Source: Hybos culiciformis (taxonomy: Eukaryota; Arthropoda; Insecta; Diptera; Hybotidae). Taken from it: DNA of 64,000 nucleotides. Shown piece by piece: positions 52,508-64,000 of the stretch. Under the pieces are notes generated by a model, which did no database searches, had not been told where the DNA came from, and worked only from the letters and a program-made list of their open reading frames with translations. The DNA lies in contig OZ023275.1 in assembly GCA_964007475.1 (NCBI GenBank), forward strand, positions 13,805,829 through 13,869,828, written 5' to 3'. How positions within the stretch are numbered: position 1 is the stretch's first letter; every line of letters begins with the position of its first letter. The position numbers and the translations under genes are program-made.

Positions 52508-53838
52508 ATGGCAAAATTGGAGCAACAACATTGTCTTCAAGGCCATAAAGGCCGGGTCTGGGGAGCTGCATGGCATCCTAAAGGAAATACATTCGCAACT
52601 TGTGGAGAGGACAAGACAATTAGAATTTGGTCGCAAAGTAGCAACACTTGGCAAACAAAAACTATTTTATCAGACGGACATAAAAGAACAATTCGAGATG
52701 TTTCGTGGTCACCATGTGGACAGTACTTAGCTTCAGCAAGTTTTGATACTACCACTGCAATTTGGAGTAAAACTTCTGGTAAACAAGATCCTACCTACCT
52801 ACTTGAAACAATTCACATTTTCCTAAAATTATTATTCTGTAAATAAAACTAAATATATTTAAATTTTTAGGAGAATTTGAATGTAATGCAACTTTAGAGG
52901 GACATGAAAATGAAGTAAAAAGTGTGAGTTGGTCTAAATCAGGCTCCCTTTTAGCCACATGCAGTCGTGATCGATCAGTTTGGGTTTGGGAGGTTGCCGG
53001 TGATGATGAATTTGAATGTGCTGCCGTTTTAAATGCTCATATACATGATGTTAAAAAAGTTATTTGGCATCCAAACAAAGATATTCTTGCATCAGCTAGT
53101 TATGATAATACAATTAAATTGTATAAAGAAAACCCTATTGATAATGATTGGGAGTGCTCAGCTACATTATCATCGCATACAAGTACTGTGTGGAGTATAT
53201 CATTTGATAGTACAGGCGATAGATTAGCTTCATGTAGTGATGATAAAACTGTTAAAATATGGCAATGTTATATGCCGGGAAATGAAGAAAATATTCCAAC
53301 ACCAGACAATGAGCCGGCCTGGAAATGTGTGTGCACAATATCAGGAGTACATAGCAGAAGTATTTACGATATTTCGTGGTGCAAACAAACAGGTAAAAAG
53401 TTTATACCGAAAATCTCCGTTTGTCAATTATTGTTTATGTGAAGAAGGACTTTTAAAATTTTGTAAAGTAAAATATCGTGACTATTGATATTATGCATTC
53501 TAACGAAATCTAGTAAACTCTCGGCGCTTGTTTCAGCAAAGAGCTTCAATTTTAATAATTTAACCTATTTTCCATACAGGCTACGACCTCTATCAAAAAC
53601 ATTAAAAATCATTTTAATTTTAGGTTTAATTGCTACTGCATGTGGGGATGATGGAATTAGAATTTTGAAGGAGGATGATGATTCTAACAAAAATGAACCC
53701 ACATTCAGCATTGTTACTTCTGTTAATAAAGCACATAATCAAGATGTTAATACTTGTATCTGGAATCCAGCTGTTCCAGGTCTTCTGTTGTCGACTAGCG
53801 ATGATGGAACTATAAAAACCTGGAAATATAGTGACTAG
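52508..53838 (+). CDS. Ciao1: Ciao1, cytosolic iron-sulfur assembly WD40 protein, 3 exons, 335 aa
   Basis: Seven-bladed WD40 propeller that acts in the cytosolic iron-sulfur assembly (CIA) targeting complex, handing Fe-S clusters to nuclear and cytosolic client proteins. Exons: 52508-52778, 52871-53392, 53624-53838; both introns are GT...AG and phase 1. Blade endings visible include IRIW 38-41, TAIW 83-86, VWVW 127-130, IKLY 172-175, VKIW 218-221, IRIL 276-279 and IKTW 328-331. GH dipeptides begin several blades (GHKG 12-15, GHEN 101-104). The conserved [10 protein letters not shown] (122-131) holds the Arg that is functionally important in the yeast homologue. The total of 335 aa equals the length I recall for the fly protein. 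The start is the only plausible Met, just upstream of the first blade. It is head-to-head with Rrp9. Confidence 0.95.
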
Positions 53839-56800
53839 ATTTAGAATAAAATATTACGGTGATGTTTATAAAATTTATATTTACATATTTATAACATAAG
53901 ACTTTGGTATATAGTTTAATTATGTTCTAGAAATATAAACCATAATACTTAAAACATTTACTTGGTTTTATATTTATTAAATACCATTTAAAAAAAATTT
54001 AACAAAGTAGAACAAAGAGAGAATTTACTTCACAAGATGTTGTTTAAACAAAACAAAAAATTAAAATCATCTTTATTTAATTAAAATCAATTCAATAAAA
54101 TGGAAGATATATAATAACTGATAAATATTTGTAACGAAATCCAAGATTCATTCAAATACTTTCTACAAAACATGATGCCAGTTTTAGACGCTTTGTGGTT
54201 ATTATTTAAATTTTTAAACATGTATATATTGTACATTCGGATGCATTTTTATATTATTTGTATTAATGTCTTATAATTCGTAATTAAAAATAAAATTAAC
54301 CATCTCGAAACAATCTTACTTTCAATTTCAATTTATTTTTATAATTTTACAAAAAAAAAAAAAATTGTTTTAGGGACATCATTTTACTCGCACCTGTTCA
54401 ATTATACATAGTAGGTACATAATGAAAAATATCCTTTTGTTCGGCCAACCAAAACAATTGAACTCTATTTGTACGTCATCAAAACTAATAAAATTAACTT
54501 TTAAAGACAATAAAAATATCACAATTATTTTTTGTTATATATTGGATATGTACAATATTAGTTATACATATATGAAGGTACATATAATAAACGATTTTTA
54601 AGGAAAACGGAAAAAAATATTAGTATTTTTCTGCATGACTGCGCAATAAGGCATTCAAAAATTTTTACATGTATATTTTTTTATAATTTTTGTATTAATA
54701 TAATATCCTGCTTTTATGTATTTTTTTTTTTGTAGGTATATTCACTATAAAAATATTTGAATTAATACGTTAAAAAATAATTTATACAAAATTTTTTTCC
54801 AGTTTGATTTTAAACATTACCACTAAATAATGTTCGATCGAGCTTCTTATTTAGTAGGCCGGCGGCAGTAAAACTCAAAATTTTCTTTACATGATATTTC
54901 ACAAAAAAAAAAATTAATTCGAAAATCAATATAAATTGCTGACTATTTCAAATCAATTTATATTTAGTGAAAATTGGATTCATAACATAATAAACAAAAT
55001 AAAATAATTTACGTATTTGATTTTTAGCCAAAAATTAATTGGTTTAAATCAGAAACCAGTGAATTTAAAGTAATAAATATGTGTAAATAAAATCATAATG
55101 TCAAATTATTCAATTTTTAAATAATAATTAAAAAATAGAAGAACTTTGAAATCATTAATAAAATAAATTAAAAAACTATTTTTTTAATTGAAATCACTTG
55201 AAATTTTAAAAAATATATATAAAAATTTTAATTATTTAAAAATATTAATAATTTATTTTAATCATTTCAAGAAAGCTTGAATTATATAATGTTTGTGGAA
55301 CTAAAGTTAATAATAAATAAGAAGGACATCGAAATCTTTATTGTGTATACATTAATAAATTGATTAAGGTCTGTCTAATCTCCTATTATGTGAAGTAAAA
55401 TGCTAATCTTCATTTCTTAGGAGTCAAAATAGAAGTGACAACCTACTTCATATATCATACTGCGGACATATTGCTAACTGAAAGATATTTAAGAGAAAGT
55501 CAAAGCTAAAAATAAAATATTAAGTAATTAAACAAATAAACAATAATATATTTTTAAAAAAAATTGCAACAATTGTCAAACTTTGAAATTAATTCAAGAA
55601 GTTTTATAATCTTCTATGAATTTTCTAGTTTTAAAATCAATTATTGTCTTTTCGCGAATAATATTTTAAATTTAATTTACTGTTTATTAATAAGAAAATA
55701 AATAAGGACGAACTCGTTTGTTAACTAACTAAAAAAAAAATAATTAATGCAAACTTTCGTAGCTTTCAGAATTGATTGGACTAATTTTTTTATCGAGAAA
55801 AGAAACATCTCAGAAAGAAAACATTTTTCGAAAGTTTTATCTAAAGTTTATGTAAAAAAAAATTTTATAAACTGTCCAGGACATCAAGTTAAATAGTTAA
55901 AAATAATCTCTAACGATAATTCAATAAATAATAATATATTTAGTTTTCAAATTGGACATATTATAATTCTCTAAAATGTTTGGCTTGAATGTAAAATAAG
56001 TGTCTAGGTCTAAAATAACGATAATAAAACTATCTTATAGATTTAAACCCTTAAAGACTTATACCCTTAAAGAAAAGAAAAATATTACTTGAGGTAAATT
56101 GTACAGCGCAAATTAGCTTGAAAATTTAAAATTCCTTACTTTCTCGTAACCGTGGTTCCTTAAAACTAAATTGAACCGAACAAGATCTAAAAGTGAACTG
56201 AAAAAATTATTAAAAAATAGTCATCTGCAGTCAGACTATTTCCAATATATAAAAATCCCACATCCCTGAACAAAACTAGTGCTAGTTCAACTCATTTTAA
56301 ATGGCCATAATGGTTTATGACCCACTTATTCCACATCAAAATAAAAAAAAAATTAAAAACAAATTTTATAAAGTTTCATAAAAATGGAAATAAAAAAAAA
56401 ATTTAAAGTCATTAATCGGAAAATTGGGTCTCTGATCATGTATAGAGAATTTCATCTAATTTTATTTGAAACCGAAAAAGTTTTTTTGGAGAAAAATGTG
56501 GGCTCAGATAAATCATAAACTCGCGATGTACTCTAGTAAAAAAATCAATATAATTCTTTTCCTCACAGATCGTATACCTACTATTTTTCTTCAAAAATAA
56601 TTTTTAAGTTGAACCATTAAACTTATGGCACTAAGATTAATTAAACAACACATTCAAAATTATAAGTACATTTTTTTTAACCTATTTCTGTAGATTATGC
56701 GATCTTAAACTTTGAACTATATTTAATATTTATGGTTATTGAAATCTATTTAAAAATAGTTAATGCTACTTACTAAGGAAGTAAAATATTAACTTTAACT

Positions 56801-56858
56801 ACAATGATGAATAAAAATTGAAACTTATATTCAATTTAAGAAATTTAAGATTGTAAAA
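53839..56858. other. Intergenic region between Ciao1 and the forkhead gene
   Basis: About 3 kb of AT-rich sequence with no supportable gene or long repeat. A GC-rich speck (AGTAGGCCGGCGGCAG) lies near 54,853-54,870. The stretch 56,100-56,600 is slightly less AT-rich and may include promoter or 5' UTR of the forkhead gene, but no motif decides it. Confidence 0.5.
53845..53850 (+). terminator. Candidate polyadenylation signal of Ciao1
   Basis: AATAAA begins 7 nt after the TAG stop. If used, the 3' UTR would be extremely short. Other hexamers lie further downstream in the AT-rich flank, so this is tentative. Confidence 0.3.
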
Positions 56859-58245
56859 ATGATAGTAAACTCTACAATGAATCAAGAAACCAACGGAATA
56901 CCCCAATGTGAAAATTTCTACCTAAAACGAAAATTAGAGGAAAATCATCTTGACGACAATCAGTATGTTCAACCAAAGAAACGACATATTCAATATTATG
57001 CCATTAACAATAACAATTTTGAAAATTTGCCATCCGAAATTCACGAAATCCCTCAAAACGATAATCAGTGTCAATTGGAACAATATAATTTGAACGCAAA
57101 TTGTAATTTTATAAATGAGTGTCAAACAATTGAATTTTTAAGCTATGAAAACACATTGGAACCAATTCAAACTGATCTATTTGATCCAACGCAATGGCAA
57201 AATTCCGATTTATTAGAATTAGATCATAAATATAATGCAACTCATTTAGCAATGACATATGATAAAAGAATGGATGAAACATTGGAAGAGACCGCACAAC
57301 AAAATCAGTTAAATCATAATAATGAGCCCAACCATGTTTTACAGCAAGATACTCGTAAGTATAAAATTTGAATACGTTTAAAATTGTTAAAATAGAATAG
57401 GAATTTTTCGGAAAAATTAATAATTTTTTAACAAAATATATTTTGATTAAATTAAACCTAAAACGGGTGAGAAAAAAAAATTGTTTGAACTGTATTCTTG
57501 TTTGAAGTTTTAACTTTAAAAAAGTTGTTGAATAAAAGATTCAACTCAGGGAAAATTAAAAGAAGAAACGAAAATAATTTTGATATCCTTTTACTAAACA
57601 AATATTTCATTTTAATAATATTACTTGCGTGATATTGTTTTTGACCTTCACTTCATATTTTATAGAACAAATCTTACTAACATATTTGAAAAATAACATT
57701 CTATTTTCGAATTATAAATAAATTAATAAATAAAAACAAAAGACTTAAGTCAGAAACTTGTTTTATTACTTCGCGATTTAAAATTTATTTTCTTAATTTT
57801 TTCAGAAAATAATGAATCAGACATTGATCTTTCCTGGCTCATGAATTTCTCATTTAAATTGGATGAACTAACAGGTCCACCTGATCCACAATACCCACAA
57901 AAGAAAGCTGTACCTATTGCAGAACCAAAGTTTTCTAAACCACAGCAATCGAAAACTGGCCGAAAAGTAGATGAATTAATTAAAGAAGTCACATCAGAAA
58001 TGCTCAATGACGAAGTTGACATTAGTCAGGTTGAAATAACAGAGCCCACAACCTCAAGAACGTAAGTTATTAAAATTATTGTAATTCTTTCACAACTGTT
58101 TTTTTTAAATGCTTATTTGTAAATATGCTTAAATGTTGCTTTGCTACAGGCCGAAGAAACCACCTTTTACATATACTGAATTGATAGAATACGCATTAGA
58201 AGATAAAGGCGAACTGACAGTTTCTGGAATTTACCAATGGATATC
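56859..58245 (+). CDS. Forkhead-domain transcription factor, 5' part (3 exons; continues beyond the window)
   Basis: Nuclear DNA-binding regulator. Exons: 56859-57354, 57806-58061 and 58150-58245, giving 282 complete codons plus two bases of a split codon. Residues 1-250 are low-complexity, Asn/Gln/Glu-rich, with a basic KKRH motif (residues about 40-43, possible nuclear signal) and DLSWLMNFSFKLDEL (about 171-185). The forkhead domain opens at KKPPFTYTELIEYAL (253-267, helix 1), then LTVSGIYQWI (273-282, helix 2 region). The donor at 58,246 lies inside the domain; helix 3 (the WxNSxRHN segment) and the wings were not found in the remaining 5.7 kb, so the next exon should lie beyond 64,000. 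The start is the ATG at 56,859; a second in-frame ATG is at 56,877. Subfamily not assigned: the domain start differs from the usual KPPYSY. Confidence 0.85.
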
Positions 58246-58965
58246 GTAAGTTCATTATATATTAAGATATTAAATTTTTCACATTCACTAATTAAAAACG
58301 GGAAGTCGAGTGATAACAAGAAAATCTTTATTTTTATAGTTTATGTTATTATAAAAAAAAATTTTAAGCCTGTTCAAATGATCATTTTGTTTATATGAAA
58401 ATTTGTGAAGGCGAGAGAAGTGTAACGTGACCTAAGTGAAAAGTTATCAAAAGTTTTTTTGAAAGTGTTTTTAGTGTTTTTTTTTTTTACAACATTTGAA
58501 AATTTTCTTGTGATAGTTTATTAAAACAAACATTTTAAAATGAAACTATAGTTGTTCAATTTTGGTTAAATTTGAATGAAGGGGATGTTTGAGTGCCATT
58601 TGGTACTTCATGTTTATGTAAGAACGGATTTTTGGCATTATCTGCATAAATATCAAAATATACCGAGCCCGTTTTGTTATAAAAAAAAAGAGTTTTGGCT
58701 AGTTCCATGAAAACTAGGGTTTACAAACTTTGAGCTTAAAAGCAAAGAGATTGAACGACAACCTATTCACAATAAATTAAATAATCAAAATATAATAGGT
58801 ACTGTGAATCATATTTTGTTAATATATGTAAATGCTTTTTATGTTTATTATTTTTTACATGACGGTGGCAAGCTTACGTCTTCTTTAAATGGAAGCGCAG
58901 TAACAAAAAGTTTGGAAAATCCTCCTTAATTGTTAATTTAAATTTTAAAAATTAAGTATTATCAT

Positions 58966-59264
58966 TGAGTAATAATATTTAGGTATAATAAGAGGGACAG
59001 AATTCATACAAGTAAATTTTTTTTTTAAATAACTCAAAAATTATGACAATATTTTCAATTTATTGAGTAAAATTTTCTAACTCAAATGTGTTTATTTTTA
59101 ATTTTATTATTTTTGTTATTGTATGTATTAAGAATGAACACATTTGAGTGTGAAATTTTTATTCAATACATTGATAAAATAGTCATCATTTTTGAGTTAT
59201 TTGAAAAAAAAATTCTGAAATTTACTTGTATGAATTCTGACCCTCTTATAAATATTATTACTCT
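58966..59264. mobile_element. 300-bp fold-back (MITE-like) element with about 125-nt arms
   Basis: The left arm 58,966-59,094 and right arm 59,136-59,264 are reverse complements over almost their whole length with scattered mismatches and two small gaps. Landmarks are GAGTAATAATATTT at the outer ends, CAGAATTCATACAAGTAAAT, AAATAACTCAAAAA and CTCAAATGTGTTTA near the loop. The loop is about 40 nt of A/T. There is no transposase and no clear target-site duplication. It lies in the sense orientation inside the forkhead intron, so the pre-mRNA would contain a long hairpin. Confidence 0.88.
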
Positions 59265-60429
59265 ATGCTATAATGTATAATCTATAATACTCTTTCCGAG
59301 GTCAAAACTTATATTTAAATCCAAACACCGAATTTTCCTAATTTTTTCTCATACATGTGTTCCATCTTCCGTCCTTCTTGATGCCAATTTGCCATTACAT
59401 TCTTGAAAATATAATTACTCACGAAATTGTTTTTCTGTATTTTCAAATTTATTTTTTAGCTTCACTTCAAGATCTTTGACTACATAAATATTATATTTTT
59501 TTTATGAAAAATTTTTAATTTATTTATTACAAAAATAAATTAACAAAAAAGATATGTTTAACAACGTTATATCTTAATTCTTAAAAACCTATACCAAAAA
59601 AAGTACAATCTAAATAATTTTATAATAATTAAATAATGTAATTGTAATTTAAACCATGTAACTAAAAATAGTTTTCATTTTATTTTAAGTAAAATTAGTC
59701 AATGGAATTTTTGCAAAAGTTTTCCATGAAATTAACATTTGTATGTGTGTAATGTTGTAACTTTATTATTTTAAATATATCTAAATGAAAAATTCACTAA
59801 AATATTTATGTGATATACTTACACAATACCTGTATCCTTATTATATAAATTAGATTATATATAATATACTATTTGTATTATACATATCTAATTGTTTGTT
59901 ACAATTTTATATTATAATGTGTGTTGTGTAGTATATTGTGTTTATTAAAATATAAAAACAATTCCAAGAATTTTGTTTGCCTATGTAAATGGAATTTGTT
60001 AAAAAAAACTTTTTTATCTAAGAAAAGTATTTACTTACATGTTGATATTTGTTTACAATTTGCAATTACGTTTCATTAATATAGTTAGCGAAAAAAAAAG
60101 GTTATGAATTTGATGTTATTTGCATAATTTTGGTTTTTTCTTTTTTTAATATGTACATGAAAAAAATGCCAATGGTCCAATAGTCTTCTGAAATATGGCT
60201 ATTTTATATTATAATTTCATTTCTACATATAATGAAAATCTTACAAAAGTATGAATTGTCTTTGAAATGTGATTATCGTTATAAAAGTACACAAGTCTTT
60301 CAAAACTGTGATTTCTCAGGAAATATAAAAAATCAAACGGTATACTGAAATACTCAAAAAACTGAAGAAATTTATGCGAAAAAAGAAAATTCAAGTTCTG
60401 TAATTCCCAGGGCACTGATAAGTTTTTAA

Positions 60430-60700
60430 GGAAACGAACTAGCTAGCAAAAAAGGGATTTGAACTGCCAAAATGAATATCCAGGAGAAGCGTCCACCTAT
60501 TATCTCTTTCAACACAGGAGATTTGTCCTTCTAAGCAGATGAAGTAAGCCTGCTTAAATTCGCACAAAAGACTATAATGCTTAACACAACAAAATCTAAT
60601 TCTTAATCGAGGTGTCTCTTAGTGAAATCCTATGTCTCTTTCAGTTACATTTGGTGAGGCCGACCACAACTTTTATCTAACCTAATCCAACCTATCACAC
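60430..60700. repeat. Less AT-rich patch, possibly a SINE-like remnant
   Basis: Base composition departs from the intron background. On the minus strand GGCAGTTCAAATCCC near 60,450 resembles a tRNA B-box, but no clover-leaf can be drawn and no convincing A-box was found. At 60,676-60,693 the plus strand reads CTAACCTAATCCAACCTA, a loose CCTAA-like run. Origin is unresolved. Confidence 0.2.
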
Positions 60701-62789
60701 CTAAAAAATGTGTAAAGTTTGACACATCCTTTGAACTGTTTTCAAATTCAATGAAGATGCTATTCTTCCAAACTAATTTCAATAAATTAATATTCACATT
60801 AGATTAGAGAAATTTGAATTTTGCATGTTCTTTTACAAATAAGAAATATAAAGTTATCAGTTACGAAGTAATTGTAATCGGAAATATTTTTATACTACAA
60901 ACCAGTTTATTCAACATAACACTATCGTTCGATCATAAATTTATAACCAAAATTACCGAATGTAATACAATAAAATAAAATTCAGTGAAATAAAAATATA
61001 TTATAACGAAAATAGAATTACATGGAAATACTATAAGAAGTGTTATGTTAAACTTATGTAACATCACTGTTATTGAACTATTAAAGACTTTGAAGCTCTT
61101 TCAGTTTAAATTATCATTTGGTTTAACCTATAGTTACTTTTTATATGCTACATATTCCAAAAGCAGCTCCAAGATAAAAATTTTTTAAGAGAGACGTAGT
61201 AACAACTGTTTTCTTAAAATAATTGGAATTTCTAAATGTATAACAATATAAAATAAACAAGATGTGTACATGTATTAATATTTAATTTTTTTTCTTAATA
61301 AACATTACTTAGATGACTACTGCCATAACACTATTATTTTAAAAATATCTGCTAATTCAATACGAAATATTAGTTTAAGTGTTTATTTATTTATTGTCAA
61401 ATTTTACAAATGCGTCTAATAAAAAATTTAGCATTTTTTTGTAAATATTACAAACTTTATTCTTCCATTTATTGGCAACAAAGATTTATTATGAAAATTA
61501 TTTAGACCATTGGATACTAGAGTTTCTAACACCCCAAATCTAATTGTTAAAACTCATTCAAGAATTAAAATTAAGCACTTCACTAGTATTAAGCATTTTA
61601 GTGACAGTCGAACGGAAATTAAATGAAAACGTAGTATGGTTTTCTATTTCTGAACAGGCTTAAAATTAATATTAAAACATTTTTAAAACTCTGAAATAAT
61701 TTTAAATTATAATTTCAAGTTTATTTGAATTTTTGCTGACATTAAAAATTTAAAATATAATAATTAATAAAGCTTCTTTGAACCTTAACTTTAATCAAAA
61801 AGTTCAAATAAAAAAAAAACTAAAAACTATACATTTCTGTCCCTCAAAATATCTGCCGTGGTCACATTTCTATTTTATTCGAAATTTTTAAAAATCATAC
61901 TGTCTACCAAGAAATTTATTTTTTAATGCGTTAGCATATATTGTTATAAAGTTAAAGTTATTTCCAAAAAATCAAAAAAAAAACTTCCTATTAGTTTTCC
62001 CGAATTTAATTGCTTTTGTTCTTCAAACTATATAATAATATAGCCATACGTATATAATCATATCTTTCACTAAAGCAAAAAATAACTACAATTTCTATTT
62101 CAAGAACTTAAAAACTTGTATTTTTTTTATAAACTAGTATTAATTTATTGCAATTCCTATTTCTTTAATTTCAGGCTCATAGTAATATTACTGTACTTTG
62201 ATTTTAAATTATTTATAAAAACATATTTTATAATTGGGAAACATTAATTTAAGTCATTTGTAACATAATATAACTGAAACATAATTATTTTCCATAATGT
62301 AAATGGAAAAGAAAATCAATTTTCTGTGCCAGGTACATAAAGCGCCATTTCATATGAGAAATACATAATGGCTGATTGTATACATAAATATAAAGAAAAT
62401 TATATTAAAATTATAATAGCGTTTTGATTTTTCGTCTGTACATAAAAATAATATTCCTTGAAATGTACACATTTATATATATATTATGTATGTATGTGTA
62501 ATTATGTATCTAAAAAAAAAGTGTCATTATTTATAAAAATGTCCTCGTGGATTATTTTTTTTTTAAATAATTTTGGAACTTAAAAAAAAAAGATTATAGG
62601 AATTCCCTAAAGTCATAATAATATACAATGATTCCAAAGTCAATATATCAATTGATAGAATATTTTGCATGCAATGGAGACATTTTTCATTACTACCTAC
62701 TTTATCTGTATATATATACTTTCATTCCATGCATACAAACTATTTATTTTAACCGACCGATTAGGAATCAATGTAATTTTTAGAATTTC

Positions 62790-62828
62790 TTAAAAAAAAA
62801 CTACCACAAACTGAAAATTGTAAATTTT
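62790..62828 (+). repeat. Direct repeat pair partner (second copy at the right edge)
   Basis: AAACTGAAAATTGTAAATTT and its surroundings recur at about 63,957-63,995 with a few changes (CTACCACAAACTG against TTACCAGAAACTG). The second copy is cut by the window end. The two copies bracket the terminal-inverted-repeat element at 63,248-63,689 and the coding-like patch after it. Confidence 0.6.
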
Positions 62829-63247
62829 ACGAAATTTAAATATTTGCAAAAGGATGAAAGCTTTTGAGGCAGATAGAATGTAAAACAGATTATAAAAAAA
62901 TTGAATTTATATACCTACTACTAGTAATGGTAATATATTTATTTATGAATATTTAAAAAAAAACCTTAAAATATTTTTAAAAAATAAATATGGAAATTTA
63001 TAGTTATTTATTTTTACAAAACTAAGTTTATTTCCTTGGTCGGAAAAATCCTTTGTTTTTACTAACTATATAATCATAAAGTTAAATGTACATTAAGTAT
63101 ATATTTAAGATATTTTTTTAGATACCTTCAATACTATTTAGTCACCACATAAACCGTATTCAAATATAACATTTTTTAAGTTTCTATAATTGACATTATT
63201 TATCTACCAAATACACTAATTTTTATCGATGTCTATATAAACTTTTG

Positions 63248-63689
63248 TTACTTGCCATTTACACAGGATGTTTTCGAAGATTAAAATGAAGATTTTTTTT
63301 GAATGTATTTTCGTAAAAATCTCCGAAATAATTTACACTGTCCAGATTAAAATCTAGATTTTAGTTTGGATTAAAATCTTTTTCTTAATAAAATTATTTA
63401 AATTTAGATTTTAATTTTAAATTTATATATTAAAAATAAAATAAAGCAAAAAATTTTTTTTTTCGTTTTCATTTTTTCATTTATTTATTTTTTTATCTAT
63501 GAAATTTCTATTCAAAAAAAATTTTTTTTTGATTTCTTTTTTTTTTTGACAGAAAATAATTAACATTTTAAGCAAGATTTTTAGTCCAGACTAAAATCAA
63601 GATTTTTTCGTTTTATACAACTTTTACACCAAAGTCAAAAAAAATCTTCATTTTAATCCTCGAAAACATCCTGTGTAAATGGCAAGTAA
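63248..63689. mobile_element. Non-autonomous element with about 53-bp terminal inverted repeats
   Basis: The left end 63,248-63,300 (TTACTTGCCATTTACACAGG ...) and right end 63,637-63,689 (... CCTGTGTAAATGGCAAGTAA) are near-perfect reverse complements over about 53 bp. Both contain GATGTTTTCGA(A/G)GATTAAAATGAAGA, allowing for strand. Inside, weaker inverted pairing continues around GATTAAAATCTAGATTTTAG and AGTCCAGACTAAAATC. The interior is A/T-rich with no transposase, so it would need one supplied in trans. The superfamily is not assignable, and no target-site duplication is obvious. Confidence 0.85.
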
Positions 63690-63942
63690 AAGTATAAAAG
63701 GTATAAATTTATATATTTTATACGCGGATTATTTAGACTCTGAATGGATATTGAGAGTCTTTAACTCCACTTCCAAATTCGAAAGAGTAGAACCTCATCT
63801 TTTAGTCGACGTGAAAATGAACGAGATTGTGCATTTTTTGGCATTCAAAGAATTGAAATGTATTGGATTGGGTAGCATTAGTTATAAGCGGACGGACAGA
63901 CGGTCGTTTAAAGAAAAATATACAATTTTTTTTTATTTTTGA
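63690..63942 (+). other. Coding-like but unidentified patch next to the inverted-repeat element
   Basis: Composition is less AT-rich and the plus frame stays open, with segments such as DYLDSEWILRVF and KMNEIVHFLAFKELKCIG, ending in SYKRTDRRSF. The last part comes from CGGACGGACAGACGG, a motif frequent in degraded arthropod repeats. It has no start context, no exon borders and no family I recognise. It may be a decayed repeat rather than a gene. Confidence 0.3.
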
Positions 63943-64000
63943 TTGAAAACCGCAAAAAAAAAAATTACCAGAAACTGAAAATTGTAAAATTTCTTATAAT

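Larger units (their letters stand above)
58246..64000 (+). other. Intron 3 of the forkhead gene (open at the right edge)
   Basis: More than 5.7 kb between the split forkhead codon and the window end. AT-rich, carrying two inverted-repeat elements (58,966-59,264 and 63,248-63,689), a locally less AT-rich, possibly repeat-derived patch at 60,430-60,700, and a coding-like but unidentified patch at 63,690-63,940. No exon with forkhead helix 3 was found. Confidence 0.6.

Noticed and set aside
52537..52755. Minus-strand open frame opposite Ciao1 exon 1
   Set aside because: Shadow of the well-supported WD40 coding exon.
57750..58022. Minus-strand open frame opposite forkhead exon 2
   Set aside because: Shadow of the plus-strand exon, whose splice sites and phase fit the neighbouring exons.
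60430..60480. Possible minus-strand tRNA (B-box-like TTCAAATCCC)
   Set aside because: No acceptor, D or anticodon stem can be paired around it; at best a decayed SINE.
60676..60703. Interstitial telomere-like CCTAA repeats
   Set aside because: Only three degenerate units; too short and irregular to be telomeric.
1..64000. CRISPR arrays, phage or bacterial mobile islands
   Set aside because: No regularly spaced identical repeats and no prokaryotic-style genes anywhere in the window.

Overview
The window is strongly AT-rich eukaryotic DNA with spliced genes (GT...AG introns), long gene-poor spacers and fragments of mobile elements. Gene content and protein style point to an insect, most probably a dipteran. 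The main reason is that the Ciao1 protein has the length and wording I recall for the fly protein; this is an inference from memory, not an alignment. No bacterial, organellar or viral block was seen.

Layout. 2,342-10,973 (minus): an eight-exon aldose 1-epimerase (galactose mutarotase) gene, 371 aa when joined, with all expected active-site residues. 11-43.5 kb: about 32 kb without a recognisable gene. It holds several inverted-repeat (fold-back/MITE-like) elements at 17.7, 28.3 and 37.3 kb, a 5'-truncated non-LTR retrotransposon fragment at 28.5-29.0 kb and a dispersed repeat with an internal tandem duplication at 31.2-31.8 kb. 43,579-46,662 (plus): a six-exon class A GPCR of adenosine-receptor type (727 aa) with a very long Ser/Asn-rich cytoplasmic tail. 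47,968-51,376 (minus): a four-exon gene for the U3 snoRNP WD40 protein Rrp9/U3-55K (469 aa), convergent with the receptor gene. 52,508-53,838 (plus): a three-exon Ciao1 gene (335 aa, WD40), head-to-head with Rrp9 across 1.1 kb that contains a fold-back element built of CGACAA-like repeats. 56,859 to beyond the right edge (plus): the first three exons of a forkhead-domain transcription factor. The forkhead domain is cut by an intron longer than 5.7 kb that itself carries two further inverted-repeat elements.

The genes are functionally unrelated: sugar anomer interconversion, purinergic signalling, pre-rRNA processing, cytosolic Fe-S protein assembly and transcription. I see no operon-like or cluster logic beyond the Rrp9/Ciao1 divergent pair. 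The least ordinary part of the window is its set of fold-back elements: at least six separate inverted repeats with arms from about 25 to 125 nt. I found no convincing new multi-gene system.
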